NCBI GenBank assembly: GCA_033439265.1
Contig: JAVTVX010000026.1
Location: 12,773,001 to 12,837,000 of the forward strand
DNA from: Dillenia suffruticosa
Taxonomy: Eukaryota; Streptophyta; Magnoliopsida; Dilleniales; Dilleniaceae
Direction: 5' to 3'
Length of the DNA stretch: 64,000 nucleotides
Shown here: one piece after another, positions 44,156 to 56,745 of the stretch
Position numbering within the stretch: the stretch's first letter is position 1
Layout: every line of letters begins with the position of its first letter
Made by a program: the position numbers and the translations under genes
The notes under the pieces: generated by a model
Databases searched by the model: none
The model's input: the letters and a program-made list of their open reading frames with translations, nothing else
Told to the model about the DNA's origin: nothing

Positions 44156-47025
44156 TGTCACGCCCCGACCCGGGATCGTGAGCAGCCGCCCGTTACCCTG
44201 GATGCCGGCTGTATTTTTACAGAAAATCGGGCAGAACCTCCCCATATATCGGAGGTCTCCCATATTAAAATAAACCTGTTACCTGTCCAAAAGGGGCCAT
44301 CCCGGCCTCAAAATGCATAAATTATCTTCAACAACAAATCAGATCATCCATATTGCACAATCCAGGGCAACGCAAGGCTAACAAACAATTCTCCACAGTC
44401 CTAACCACAGACCTCTACTGCCATGCCCCCATCAAAGGCATGGACAGCCGCCAGTCGCCCCTCCTGTGATTTAGAGGAGGCACCGAGCGATCCTAGAGGA
44501 CAATTCTAAGACATGACACATTCCCAAATACAGACGCAACAAAAAAAAGAAATGCCTCAATGCAATGTCATGCAGTGACATGAGAGTTCCACAATTTAAA
44601 TGTCCATATTTATACAGTCATCCCAGAATTATAAAAAAAAATGGTCATCTATCGACCTCAAAATACATATACATCACCAATACAAATTTGCAGCGGAAAT
44701 ACACAATAATTCCTCAAGTCCAGGCCTGATCTCCCAAAGAAACTGGGCGTCCTAAAAGCGACGCTCCTTGTCAAATACTATCTCTGAAACAAAAGGGAAA
44801 TGAGGGGTGAGTACTCGGGAGAAGAATACTCAGTGAGTGAGTGGATCAATGCAATCGTCAAATATAGAGTGTGAAACTGGAGTGTCAAAACATAAGTATA
44901 TAAATCATATTTCAAATCATCATGCTCTTCATTTCAATAATATATCATTTCACGTATTTTCAAGTCAAATATGCATCCAAGGCACTGTCATTAAAATCAT
45001 AGAGCTGCCAGCCGAAAATGTTCTGGCAGAGGTCTACCGCGACCTATGACAGGCGCACCGGGGGTGTTATATGCAATTTTATTTAAAGTGCTCTCTACCC
45101 CGGCGTTGGCGACGAACCTCGTCCAGGTGCTAGACTTGAAGAGGATATCCAATCCAAATCCAAATCCTCCCCCTTTCGGGTTCAACCTGGCTAGTACCGT
45201 GTAGATAATCAAATCACGACAACTCGTGGGATACCCCAGGCCTAGGCATATCCGGACGCCACCAAAGCGCCTCTCACGGTGTCCTTCGTAGCTACGGAAC
45301 AATACATATCAAAGCCCTCAAGGCCCAAAATCAATATCATATCAAATTGTGCCAAAGTCAGGTTCATAAACCGATGCAACATAGAGTATAAAATGGCACA
45401 TTATACATTTCAACCACATGGATGCATAATTTCATAATTCAATACAGTTTTTGGACACTCCATCGGTTCACAAAAGTCAATTTTAAAACCGGTCAAAACA
45501 TTTCCAACATACGACAAATCATGCTCATTATCAAAATGTTGTAAAACAGGATTTACATATTAAACAAAAGCATTGAAATAAATCTCACTCACAGTTTTGG
45601 GGAGGATAGCGCACTCCCCAATAAAACCACAATACGTAAAGCAATGCTCCCCTCAATCGAATCACCAAAATAGCCAACCTAATCAATCATCACGATTTTC
45701 ATCAAATTTCGACTATTGTCAGGGTTTATCAATTTCCTTAAATTTGTACAAATCCTAAATTCCTCAATTTATAAACATATTCCAATGTCATCAATTTCAT
45801 TCTATTTATAAGTAAATAACAAAATCAAAATCAATCTTAATTCGAATCTAAAACCAACTAATACTACATAATTTGACAAAGTTTATCCAAAGGTTGAAGA
45901 GATTTCGTTTCTCTCACCTAGGGTTTCTCGGATCTCGGGTCTAGCTTTCGTTCGCCCGTTGGTTTGGTCTAAAACCTGAATGTTTCCAAATTTGAAACAA
46001 TTGCGAACAATTTAAGTCCAATTACTAAAGAATTTCGAAATCCAAGTGCGAAAATCGAAACTTTGAGTCATTTACCTTCGCAGAGGCTCACGGACTGTCA
46101 TGGGCCGTCGCGGGCTGGTGGGCTGGTGGGCCTGGCGGGCCTGGTGGGCCTGCGGGCCTGGACTGGGCCGCAGTGGCTAGGGTCGCGCTCGCGAGCTGGA
46201 TCGAGTGCTCGCGCAGTGGGTCGCGCGTTGGAGCGCTCGCTCTAGTGCTGGGGCGCGCTCGAGCAGTGGATCGCGCGTTGGAGCGCGCTGTGCTCGTGCT
46301 GGGGCATGCTGGAGGCACGCAGGGGCTCGTGCAGAAGCGCACAAGGGCGCGCTGGTGCTTGTGCAGGAGCGTGCAGAGGCGCGCTAGGGGTCGCGCGCTG
46401 GGTGTCGCGCGCTGCTCGTGTGCTGATCGAGCGCTGCTCGCGCTGGGCTCGTGCTGGGCTGGCGCTGGGCTGGCGCTGGGCTGGCGCTGGGCTGGCGCAG
46501 GGCTGGCGCAGGGCTGGCGCAGGGCTGGCGCAGGGCGGCGCTGGGCTCGCGCGCTGGGCTAGCGCTGGGCTCGCGCGCTGGGCTAGCGCTGGGCTCGCGC
46601 TGGCTCGCGCCGGCTCGCGCGCTGGCTCGCGTCGGCTCGCGCGCTGCTCGCGCTGCTCGCGCTGGGGTCACGCTGGGGTCGCTGGCGCTCGCGCAAGGGA
46701 GATCGCGCGCTAGCTCGCGCGTTCGCACTGGGCAGCTCGTGCAGGGAGGAGCTGCAGCGGCTCACTCGCGGAAGGGAGGAGCTGCGGCGGCTGGGTGCGG
46801 TGGCGATGGTGGTGACCGGCGGTGCTGGCAGCGGCGGCAGCGGGAGGGGAAGAGACACGGCGGCGGGGAGATCGGGAAAGAGAAAGAGAAAGAGAGAGGG
46901 AGAGAAGAGAGGGGGAAAGAGAGAGAGAGAGAGAGAGAGGAGAAAATTAGGGCTTAAAGCCTTAATTTTAATTTTCCTCTTGTTTTTTTTTTTTTTTTTT
47001 TTTTTTTTTGTATTTGGGTATTACA
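44156..47025 (-). repeat. Left LTR (3' LTR in element sense)
   Basis: Starts TGTCACGCCCCGACCCGGG and ends TTTGGGTATTACA on the + strand. It contains a GC-rich minisatellite section (about 46090-46720), a GA microsatellite (about 46918-46940) and a T run (46984-47009), in that order. Confidence 0.95.
46090..46720. repeat. GC-rich minisatellite of the left LTR
   Basis: Built from GCTGGGCTGGC, GCTCGCGCGCTGG and CGCTCGAGC-type units. Between 46450 and 46540 the 11-base unit (GGGCTGGCGC A/T) is present in about three more copies than at the matching place in the right LTR. Long open frames on both strands are composition artefacts. Confidence 0.85.
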
Positions 47026-50000
47026 TTTTCTAACCCCCTAAAAACAAGTTTCGTCCTCGAAACTAAAAGAAGGCTAAGCAGCAAACAATTGGGGGTGCTG
47101 TCTCCTCATGGCTTCCTCAGACTCCCAGGTCTGTTCCTCGACCTGGTCGCTCCTCCACAAAACTCTAACAAGAGGAACCTCTTTGCTCCGTAGCTTTCTG
47201 ACCTGTCGATCCAAAATAATCACGGGCTGGATAGGTAAGCTCAAATCCTCTCGCATTTCTATCGGCAGAGGCTCCAAATTGTGTGAAGGATCTGAGATGT
47301 ACTTCCTCAACACTGATACATGGAAGACATCATGGATCCGAGATAAGTCATTTGACAGCTCTAGCCTGTATGCCACGCTCCCAACCCTACTGAGGATACG
47401 GAACGGGCCAATGTACCTGGGGCTCAACTTGCCCCGCTGCCGATGTCGTACTAGTCCCCTCAAGGGAGAAATCCTCAAGAACACCATATCGCCCTCCTCA
47501 AACTCTAAAGGTCGGCGTTTTCGATCCGCATATGCCCTCTATCTATCTTGGGCGGCTTTCATCCGCTCGCGGATCACTCTGATCTTTTCTTTAGTCTCCT
47601 CGACTAGCTCAACTGTGGTAAGGCGTCTCTCGCCTACCTCATCCCAGCACAACGGGGTACGACACTTCCTACCATAGAGTGACTCATAAGGTGGCATGCC
47701 GATGCTGGCCTAATAACTATTATTATACGCAAACTCCATCAGCGGTAAATGTCTGTACCAACTACCCCGAAAATCCATAACACAAACCCGAAGTAGATCC
47801 TCGAGCGTCTGAATGGTCCTCTCCGACTAACCATCTGTCTGTGGGTGATATGCTGTACTAAAACTAGGCCGCGTGCCCAAAGCCTCTTGCATTCTGGGCT
47901 CAACACGCTTCTGCTGTGACTAAGGAGAAAATGTATGGACCGAGTAAATTAATTAGCTATCATCCAAATGGCATCATACTGTGCCAAAGTCCGATACAAC
48001 TCTACTACGAAGTCTATCGTGACATACTCCCACTCCCACTCAAGAATGGGAATAAAAATGTTGTGAAGTACCAGCTAAACGCTGGTGCTCGGCCTTTTAC
48101 CTATTGGCGAGCTAAACATCTTACCACAAAATCCTCAATTTCTCGTTTCATGTTAGGCCACCAATAACTATCCCGAATAGTCCAATACATCTTGGTACTA
48201 TCTGGATGAATGCTTAAGTTGAGGAGTGTGCCTCCTTAAGTATGGCCTTGCGAAAATCAATGTCAACTGAAATACAAATCCGTTCTCCAAACACTATCTA
48301 TCTGTTCTCTCGGAATCCGAAGTCTCTGACATGGTTGACCAAGGTCTGCCTGTCCTCATATCTAGCTAATGATGCTTCTTACACATCATTAACCACACTG
48401 ACTCCTAAGGTACGGAGTCCCACCAATAAAGAGGGGTAAGCACTCTCTCTGTCGTCTGAGAGTAAGACACTGAGCATGCTCCTCAACACTCTGCAAGCTG
48501 ACTAGGATGTCATCAGTGGAAAAGATAACTAATTGATCTAGGAAATTCATAAAAGACCCGATCTATTCGGTCCATAAATGCAGCTAGGACATTGGTCAGC
48601 CCAAATGGCATGACCAAGGACTCAAAGTGTCCATGCTGATACAGAATGCGATTTTTGGACAGATCCTCGACCCTAACCCGTAACCGAGTATAACGCGATC
48701 GAAGATTTATCTTCGAAAAGACCTTATCATCGAGAAGCTGATCACACAAATCATCGATGTGGGAAAATGAATATCAATCCTTGGTAGTGACCTTAGTCAA
48801 CTGCCAATAATCCATAACAAGTTTAAGTGTTCTATATTTCTTCTTTACAAATAATACCGAAGCACCCTAAGGTGTGGTACTTGGATGGATGAATTATTTA
48901 TCTAACAATTTCTGTAGTTAAATCTTGAGCTCTCTCAGCTCAAATGGTACCATTATATATGGCGGAATAGAAATAAGAGTAATCCCTAGAGCCAGATCAA
49001 TCTCAAAATTAAACTTCCGAATCAATGATGATTAGGGTGGCTCCTCGGGAAATACTTCAGGAAACTTCTGTACCACCAGAATCTCATCAAGTCTCGAATT
49101 CTGTATGGTGGTATCGATCATATGTGTCAGATCTATCATACATTCCCGACGTATTATACGTCTGGCTTTCCTCACTAATACAATACCACGGGGTAACACC
49201 CGTCTCTCACTCGCAAACGTCAGTGGTGGCCCTTCAGGCCTCGAAAAATCGTCTTTCTTGATAAAACAGTCTAAGGAAACTCTATAAGTATACAATTAAT
49301 CTATCTCTACGATGGCATCGAAATCCGTCATATCCAGTGGGATCAGATTTGCTCTCAGCACTGTCCCACCTGCCATGACATCATACTCTCTATATACAAA
49401 TTCTCTAACCAACTGCTCACCAAGAGGAGCGACAACTAATAGCTCCTTATCAAGTAACGATAACAGCCCATCCGACTGTTGAGTGAAAGAAACTCTCACA
49501 TAGAAATAGTTCGACCTTGTGCCAATAAGAACACAAACGTCGACTCCATTTAGTTCCATAGCACCAAGATGCAAATAAAATAAAATAAAATAAATTAAAA
49601 TAAAAAGAATTTACTAAGAGTACGGAAATAATAGAGATATACACCAGTATATCAAAATAGTTAAGCCTCTAGTAGTATAACAATCATGTCTGTACATATT
49701 ATCACAAAATACACGATTTCAAAAGAAAACAGTACATAAGGACCTCTAAACGGAAGGATCCGCAGGAGGATTACCCATGATCATATCTGGGTTCGCCAAA
49801 GCGTCCTCCTGAGTCATCGCATACACAAGGGCCTGCACCCTCAACTACTCTCGTGAAAACCTAATACTATATTGCTCCCGGCTGCAGTCCGTGGAGCAGT
49901 GTTACTAGAATGCGCAGGTGTTCCCTGCTGTCCTACATATGGTGTATTCTGATGACTCGAAGCCAACTAACCTCCAAGTCACAAATCAGGGCATAAACTC

Positions 50001-51144
50001 TTGATATGCCTCGGCTTCTCATAGTGGAAGCATGTAATAAGTGCTCTACATATTTATTCGAGCGTGGTGCTTGCCACATATGCGGCAAAGAAAAAATCGC
50101 TGAGCAGTAGCCTAGCTCATGGTACTAGGACTGGTGATATAACCACCGGGGATATGGTCCCCCTAAAACTCCGTAAAATATCTGCGGTCGAATTCCATTA
50201 GGAAATCGCTATGCCGCAATGGTTTATAGCCTCATCGCAAATAGCCTCCCATCAAGTGAGGGCTTCCCTATCGAATAGTCTCTCAGTTACTCGTAGACTG
50301 CACTCCTCGTGCAAGCCTAGATCTATCAAGATCCGTCAGATTCAGTTGACTCAGTGCTTTGCTACCGTAGCATCACCAAGTCCAAAAATCAGTGCATCCC
50401 AACTGTCGAGCTACCGTGACTAGCTGGGTCATCTCGGGGATGCACCTAAGTATGGCGCAATTTTTATAATTCAGCTTCGAAACTGTAAGAAGAACGGCCA
50501 CCGATGGACGATTTGGTGCCGCTTGAGTAAGAACTACTGTAGGAGAAATAAGCGCAGCCGTAGATATCGGCATTGCCATCAAAGGTGATGGGGTGACATC
50601 TGGACCCCATGTGCCATGTACCACTCGTACACTTGCCCGAAAATATCAAGAGTAAATGGTGGGGACGGTATAATAGCCGGCTGAAAAGGTGCCAGAGAAA
50701 ACACACACCTTAAGGATGTATTCTTCGGCACCGAAAGGGGTGCCAGAAATGAGAAAGTATCCTTGCTCTCTTTAAGTGAATCAGGGAGTACATATCTAGC
50801 GCTCCATGTACTCGTCATGGTTCCGCAATATAGGAATTCTCATTAGGCATTGTTCAAGGATTAGGGTTAGTACTACTAACCCCCTAAAATGAATGAAATC
50901 ATCAATTTAAGAACCATCTCCATTGGTTCCTTCTTTGAAAATGAAGAAATGCTAGGTTAGATAAGAATTAGTATCTAACCCCTTAAAATAGATAAACTCA
51001 ATTCCTAAGACCATATGCAGGGATATAAATGACTGTATGAAACTCTTATGCATTGAGGACTTTAAAGACCAACACACTCGGGAATGTTTCCAATACTCTC
51101 TTCCTACATAGCTCTCAACCAAGTCGCTCTGATACCAATCCAAC
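47026..51144 (-). other. Internal region of the chromovirus: gag, protease, RT and integrase remnants
   Basis: On the minus strand, from right to left, it shows: a gag part (about 50840-49780) with a worn zinc knuckle; a protease and linker part (49574-49032, including FPEVFPEEPP); a reverse-transcriptase part (48749-48513, SLVMPFGLTN); and integrase remnants down to 47074-47487. That last stretch has GKLSPRYIGPFRILSRVG and HDVFHVSVLRKY, typical of the Tekay/Del chromovirus integrase end. It is broken, with more than ten breaks, and the RT to integrase section is short for the family. Confidence 0.8.
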
Positions 51145-53892
51145 TGTCACGCCCCGACCCGGGATCGTGAGTAGCCGCCCGTTACCCTGGATGCCGGCTG
51201 TATTTTTACAGAAAATCGGGCAGAACCTCCCCATATATCGGAGGTCTCCCATATTAAAATAAACCTGTTACCTGTCCAAAAGGGGCCATCCCGGCCTCAA
51301 AATGCATAAATTATCTTCAACAACAAATCAGATCATCCATATTGCACAATCCAGGGCAACGCAAGGCTAACAAACAATTCTCCACAGACCTCTACTGCCA
51401 TGCCCCCATCAAAGGCATGGACAGCCGCCAGTCGCCCCTCCTGTGATTTAGAGGAGGCACCGAGCGATCCTAGAGGACAATTCTAAGACATGACACATTC
51501 CCAAATACAGACGCAACAAAAAAAAGAAATGCCTCAATGCAATGTCATGCAGTGACATGAGAGTTCCACAATTTAAATGTCCATATTTATACAGTCATCC
51601 CAGAATTATAAAAAAAATGGTCATCTATCGATCTCAAAATACATATACATCACCAATACAAATTTGCAGCGGAAATACACAATAATTCCTCAAGTCCAGG
51701 CCTGATCTCCCAAAGAAACTGGGCGTCCTAAAAGCGACGCTCCTTGTCAAATACTATCTCTGAAACAAAAGGGAAATGAGGGGTGAGTACTCGGGAGAAG
51801 AATACTCAGTGAGTGAGTGGATCAATGCAATCGTCAAATATAGAGTGTGAAACTGGAGTGTCAAAACATAAGTATATAAATCATATTTCAAATCATCATG
51901 CTCTTCATTTCAACAATATATCATTTCACGCATTTTCAAGTCAAATATGCATCCAAGGCACTGTCATTAAAATCATAGAGCTACCAGCCGAAAATGTCCT
52001 GGCAGAGGTCTACCGCGACCTATGACAGGCGCACCGGGGGTGTTATATGCAATTTTATTTAAAGTGCTCTCTACCCCGGCGTTGGCGACGAACCTCGTCC
52101 AGGTGCTAGACTTGAAGAGGATATCCAATCCAAATCCAAATCCTCCCCCTTTCGGGTTCAACCTGGCTAGTACCGTGTAGATAATCAAATCACGACAACT
52201 CGTGGGATACCCCAGGCCTAGGCATATCCGGACGCCACCAAAGCGCCTCTCACGGTGTCCTTCGTAGCTACGGAACAATACATATCAAAGCCCTCAAGGC
52301 CCAAAATCAATATCATATCAAATTGTGCCAAAGTCAGGTTCATAAACCGATGCAACATAGAGTATAAAATGGCACATTATACATTTCAACCACATGGATG
52401 CATAATTTCATAATTCAATACAGTTTTTCGACACTCCATCGGTTCACAAAAGTCAATTTTAAAACCGGTCAAAACATTTCCAACATACGACAAATCATGC
52501 TCATTATCAAAATGTTGTAAAACAGGATTTACATATTAAACAAAAGCATTGAAATAAATCTCACTCACAATTTTGGGGAGGATAGCGCACTCCCCAATAA
52601 AACCACAATACGTAAAGCAATGCTCCCCTCAATCGAATCACCAAAATAGCCAACCTAATCAATCATCACGATTTTCATCAAATTTCGACTATTGTCAGGG
52701 TTTATCAATTTCCTTAAATTTGTACAAACCCTAAATTCCTCAATTTATAAACATATTCCAATGTCATCAATTTCATTCTATTTATAAGTAAATAACAAAA
52801 TCAAAATCAATCTTAATTCGAATCTAAAACCAACTAATACTACATAATTTGACAAAGTTTATCCAAAGGTTGAAGAGATTTCGTTTCTCTCACCTAGGGT
52901 TTCTCGAATCTCGGGTCTAGCTTTCGTTCGCCCGTTGGTTTGGTCTAAAACCTGAATGTTTCCAAATTTGAAACAATTGCGAACAATTTAAGTCCAATTA
53001 CTAAAGAATTTCGAAATCCAAGTGCGAAAATCGAAACTTTGAGTCATTTACCTTCGCAGAGGCTCACGGACTGTCATGGGCCGTCGCGGGCTGGTGGGCT
53101 GGTGGGCCTGGCGGGCCTGGTGGGCCTGCGGGCCTGGACTGGGCCGCAGTGGCTAGGGTCGCGCTCGCGAGCTGGATCGAGTGCTCGCGCAGTGGGTCGC
53201 GCGTTGGAGCGCTCGCTCTAGTGCTGGGGCGCGCTCGAGCAGTGGATCGCGCGCTGGAGCGCGCTGTGCTCGTGCTGGGGCATGCTGGAGGCACGCAGGG
53301 GCTCGTGCAGAGGCGCACAAGGGCGCGCTGGTGCTCGTGCAGGAGCGTGCAGAGGCGCGCTAGGGGTCGCGCGCTGGGTGTCGCGCGCTGCTCGTGTGCT
53401 GATCGAGCGCTGCTCGCGCTGGGCTCGTGCTGGGCTGGCGCTGGGCTGGCGCTGGGCTGGCGCAGGGCTGGCGCAGGGCGGCGCTGGGCTCGCGCGCTGG
53501 GCTAGCGCTGGGCTCGCGCGCTGGGCTAGCGCTGGGCTCGCGCTGGCTCGCGCCGGCTCGCGCGCTGGCTCGCGCCGGCTCGCGCGCTGGCTCGCGCTGC
53601 TCGCGCTGCTCGCGCTGCTCGCGCTGCTCGCGCTGCTGGCGCTGGGGTCACGCTGGGGTCGCTGGCGCTCGCGCAAGGGAGATCGCGCGCTAGCTCGCGC
53701 GTTCGCACTGGGCAGCTCGTGCAGGGAGGAGCTGCAGCGGCTCACTCGCGGAAGGGAGGAGCTGCGGCGGCTGGGTGCGGTGGCGATGGTGGTGACCGGC
53801 GGTGCTGGCAGCGGCGGCAGCGGGAGGGGAAGAGACACGGCGGCGGGGAGATCGGGAAAGAGAAAGAGAAAGAGAGAGGGAGAGAAGAGAGG

Positions 53893-53923
<31 letters not shown>

Positions 53924-53965
53924 GAGAAAATTAGGGCTTAAAGCCCTAATTTTAATTTTCCTCTT

Positions 53966-54002
<37 letters not shown>

Positions 54003-54017
54003 TATTTGGGTATTACA
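51145..54017 (-). repeat. Right LTR (5' LTR in element sense)
   Basis: Near-identical to 44156-47025. The main differences are a missing short duplicated stretch near 51387 (CAGTCCTAACCA present in the left copy), fewer GGGCTGGCGC units, more CTCGCGCTG units near 53590-53640, and a longer T run. Confidence 0.95.
53066..53700. repeat. GC-rich minisatellite of the right LTR
   Basis: Same units as at 46090-46720 with different copy numbers: fewer 11-base GGGCTGGCGC units, and about five CTCGCGCTG units near 53594-53636. Confidence 0.85.
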
Positions 54018-54311
54018 CCTTAGCCATTTCCAAACTATTTTTTCTCTGAGTATTACTTGCAAATTTCAAAGAGTCTGACTTGTGAGTTGCCTCTTTGCAT
54101 GAAAGTTGAAACTATTGAAAAGAAGACGTGATAGTATGTGAACCAATCAAACGCCACATGTTATAAAGCATGTTGGAGATGATTCATGAGAACCGAGACA
54201 GTACGTGCCGCATGTGATGCCTTGCACTAATGTCTTTTCAAATTCTTACCCATTTAATGCTACTTCTGAATCTCTTCACACGTAACGACATCAGGAGTCG
54301 GAGGTAAGTGA

Positions 54312-55006
54312 TGGAGCATGGTCTAAAAGCTCATTTACATAAGGTTTGAAATCCTCTAAACCCATGGTCCAACAAGAAAAACACACTGAAACATGTCATC
54401 TATAGGGGATATATCTCTCGAACGGGTAGACACTGCCTACTCTCTCGATATTTATCGACCAAATCCCTCTCGATAATCAACTAATCGGTCTTAGCACTCT
54501 CCTGTGTTTAGTATTGTTATTTGACTAGTTAAGATAACATTCAGTTTCCCTTGAATTGCAAAAACAACATCTAGTAATTAGTAAGGAAATTTTGAACCCT
54601 AATCGATAAGGAAAGGAATTTCTTGACAACTAGAACTTTCTTTGACTAGAAAGATTCTTAATCTCTTGGAAATCTTTCGTTAAGAATTCCGTAATTTCAA
54701 AACACTTTCATATGAAAATTAAGATTTTAACATCCCGAACGCACACGAGACTCATATGGGCAACTTATATATACATCACAAACTCATCGGCCAAGTACGC
54801 TCACTTAATTCTACACTTAATACACAAAAAGTATTATGAAACTCTCTTTTTGTCTATCTCTATTCTCTCGAAAATCGTTCTCTGACTTGATCGTTGGAGT
54901 CTTCCCACCAGGATATCCGTCGGTGGAATTTTGCAGGTTCCATCCACTCACCTCATTTGGGTTAATGGAACTATTATCTGTGGAGTCAAACCCACTTTCA
55001 ATAACT
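54312..55006 (+). repeat. Right LTR of the Tat-like element
   Basis: Collinear with 38517-39212. The 289 bases between the nested element and this LTR (54023-54311) are the remaining interior; no coding motif was seen in them. Confidence 0.85.
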
Positions 55007-55955
55007 TGTAATAATTTTTGATTAATATAATTTTTTTGACATAAAATCCAATATTTCAGAAATAGAAATCAAAATTTTAGATAAAAAATAATTAAATTAT
55101 CTATATAATGGGAATCCCTTTTATATTGAAAAGTTTAATTAATCTTACTCGCTTAAGCTAATCTTTTTCTGAATAAGACTTAAAACTATAGATTCCATGG
55201 TACGGGTAGGCTGGTTTTCTTTCCCAAAAGAGAAGGTAAAGCCTCGCTATCTAGTGGGATCAGTTGCAAAATGATTATTTTCACAGCTAATTAATTCCTT
55301 TCATAAGTTAATTTAAATTACAACACTTGGGCCATGACTTCACCATTAAAATCGTACGGGTACAATTTAATTCCAATTTCGTTTTGGTTGCTTCAGCTTT
55401 TTAATGTTTTCTTGTCTATATATATTTTTTCTTTTTAATAGTAATAAAAATATAAATTATTGATATTATTAATTATGTAATAATTTATAAATTATGTACC
55501 AAATCAATATATTAATATGTTTTATATGAAGATTTGGAATTATTAAATTTCCAAGTCAACTGTAAAAATATTTTTTTGGAGCTTCAAATTAGATTTTCCC
55601 TTTTTTTGGAGTTTAAATGAGATTTTAAGTTTTTTGTTTTTTCCAACCCAACATGTTTTGAAAGATAGGGATGGGAAGTTCGATTTCTCCGATTAGTGCG
55701 ACTTGCGTAGCCTGACTCGATTTTGAGTCGCTTCGTTTTAAAATTCAACGAATTTGAATGGCCCGATTTCGATTTTCCCAGCCTCATATTCCTCTCCCTC
55801 CCTCTCTCGCTCTCTCTCTCTCTCTACAGTGGACTCGAGCGAGAGACAGACAGAGAGAGCGCCGGCCAAATAACTCCACTTACCACCGAGCCACCTTTCA
55901 CATCTCCTAATTATCGGAGCTTCCTCATCTCTCTTTCTCTCTCTCCCTTTCTCTA
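55007..55955 (+). promoter_or_regulatory. Upstream region and probable leader of gene E
   Basis: AT-rich upstream DNA, then a CT-rich leader (CT runs at 55796-55826 and 55928-55950) directly before the ATG at 55956. The same word as in the A-D promoters, ATTTCCAAGTCAAC with a minus-strand TTGACT W-box core, occurs at 55547-55560, but about 400 bases from the ATG. No clear TATA box was picked out. Confidence 0.5.
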
Positions 55956-56745
55956 ATGAATCAAACCAGAAAAACTTCGACCTTATTTGTATTGGTTATA
56001 ATTATATTTCTTCTATTGAAATTGCAAAAATCTCAATGCATCGACGAACACTTGTGTTGCGAGCCCGCAAGCTGCGGCGATGGCGATAACGTTAGCTTCC
56101 CATTTCATATCGTGGGCAGGCAACCGGATTACTGTGGCCATCCTGGTTTCGAGGTCCGGTGTTCCAACCCCACCACCAATCATCCCGTCATCGAGCTGTC
56201 CGAAAATAAATCCTATGCAATTCACGAATTCTTCTACCACAACCGGTCTATCAAAGTCTCCAACCTTGTCCTATCGAATTTGACCAACACCAACACGTGT
56301 CTTCCTCCAATTGAGAGCCTGACATTAAACCTAGACCATTCCAAGTTCGATTTCGGAGCCGACAAGGCCGAGCTTCTGCTTTTCTACGGCTGCAATAAAT
56401 CGGCACCGGAGGCCAAAGAACTGCTGAACTACGAGACGTGTTTTGCTGATGGAACAGGGTCGACGGGTTATGCGTTGTTCGGCACGGACCCGAAATCTCG
56501 TCTGGCGACTCAGGTGTGTGAAAGCAAGTCAGAAGCACCGATTTCAGCGAACGAGTACAAAGAGAATGAAATTGGACAGAAGCGATACGTGGAGGCATTG
56601 AACAGAGGATTTCTGCTAAAATGGAAGGCTAGGGCTAATGATTGCTCCACGTGTAGCGACAGTGGCGGTCGATGCGGGACATTTCAGTATCAATTCCAGT
56701 GTTACTGTCTTGATCGCCCTCATCTTAAGTGCTGTCATACTAAGA
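55956..56745 (+). CDS. LRK10L-type receptor ectodomain exon E (different subgroup)
   Basis: First exon of a leaf-rust-10-like receptor. The signal peptide (LFVLVIIIFLLLKLQKSQC) is followed by a standard GUB_WAK_bind domain (CCEPASCGDGDNVSFPFHI, GFEVRC) and a WAK_assoc domain ending in CSTCSDSGGRCG and FQCYC. It is much closer to the family norm than exons A-D, which have CPP..CP at the start and lack CGDG. The exon is open for 263 codons plus one base. The donor AAGA/GTAAGT at 56746 keeps the phase-1 rule. With the intron retained, a hydrophobic tail (FCFAVIFLVDYYLLVSIGIITV) is read before a stop at 56847, which could anchor the protein in a membrane. No kinase exon follows in the window, so it is a truncated gene, an ectodomain-only gene, or joins a distant exon. 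Confidence 0.85.

Larger units (their letters stand above)
44156..54017 (-). mobile_element. Tekay-like chromovirus (Ty3/gypsy), young insertion with decayed interior
   Basis: 9,862 bases with two LTRs of about 2.87 kb (44156-47025 and 51145-54017), TG/CA ends and a perfect 5-bp target duplication. Coding direction is minus: the primer site TGGTATCAGAGC lies on the minus strand at 51126-51137 next to the right LTR, and a purine-rich tract (AGGGGG on the minus strand, about 47033-47038) lies next to the left LTR. By hand count the LTRs differ at about 15 sites plus repeat-length changes (roughly 0.5%). That suggests insertion within the last few hundred thousand years at usual plant rates. The interior is short for the family and broken, with more than ten breaks, far more than LTR divergence would suggest. 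Confidence 0.92.
38517..55006 (+). mobile_element. Old Tat-like Ty3/gypsy element lacking the polymerase region, hosting a nested element
   Basis: Two LTRs of about 695 bases (38517-39212 and 54312-55006), both starting TGGAGCATG, differ at roughly 15-20% of sites by eye. TGGCACCGTCCGTG directly after the left LTR is a primer site of the Tat type. The flanks TGTCA (38512-38516) and TGTAA (55007-55011) are an imperfect target duplication. The interior holds gag and protease remnants, then a minisatellite and an antisense open region, but no RT, RNase H or integrase. It is therefore a TR-GAG/LARD-like non-autonomous form, or lost these parts. Without the nested element (44156-54017 plus one duplication copy) it is about 6.6 kb. 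It is broken, with many breaks, and old. Confidence 0.8.

Noticed and set aside
46063-46957. Long open frames on both strands in the GC-rich LTR sections (also 53039-53941 and 60913-61600)
   Set aside because: They overlap on several frames, are made of Arg/Ala/Ser/Gly repeats and follow the LTR minisatellite; stop codons are simply rare in such GC-rich DNA.
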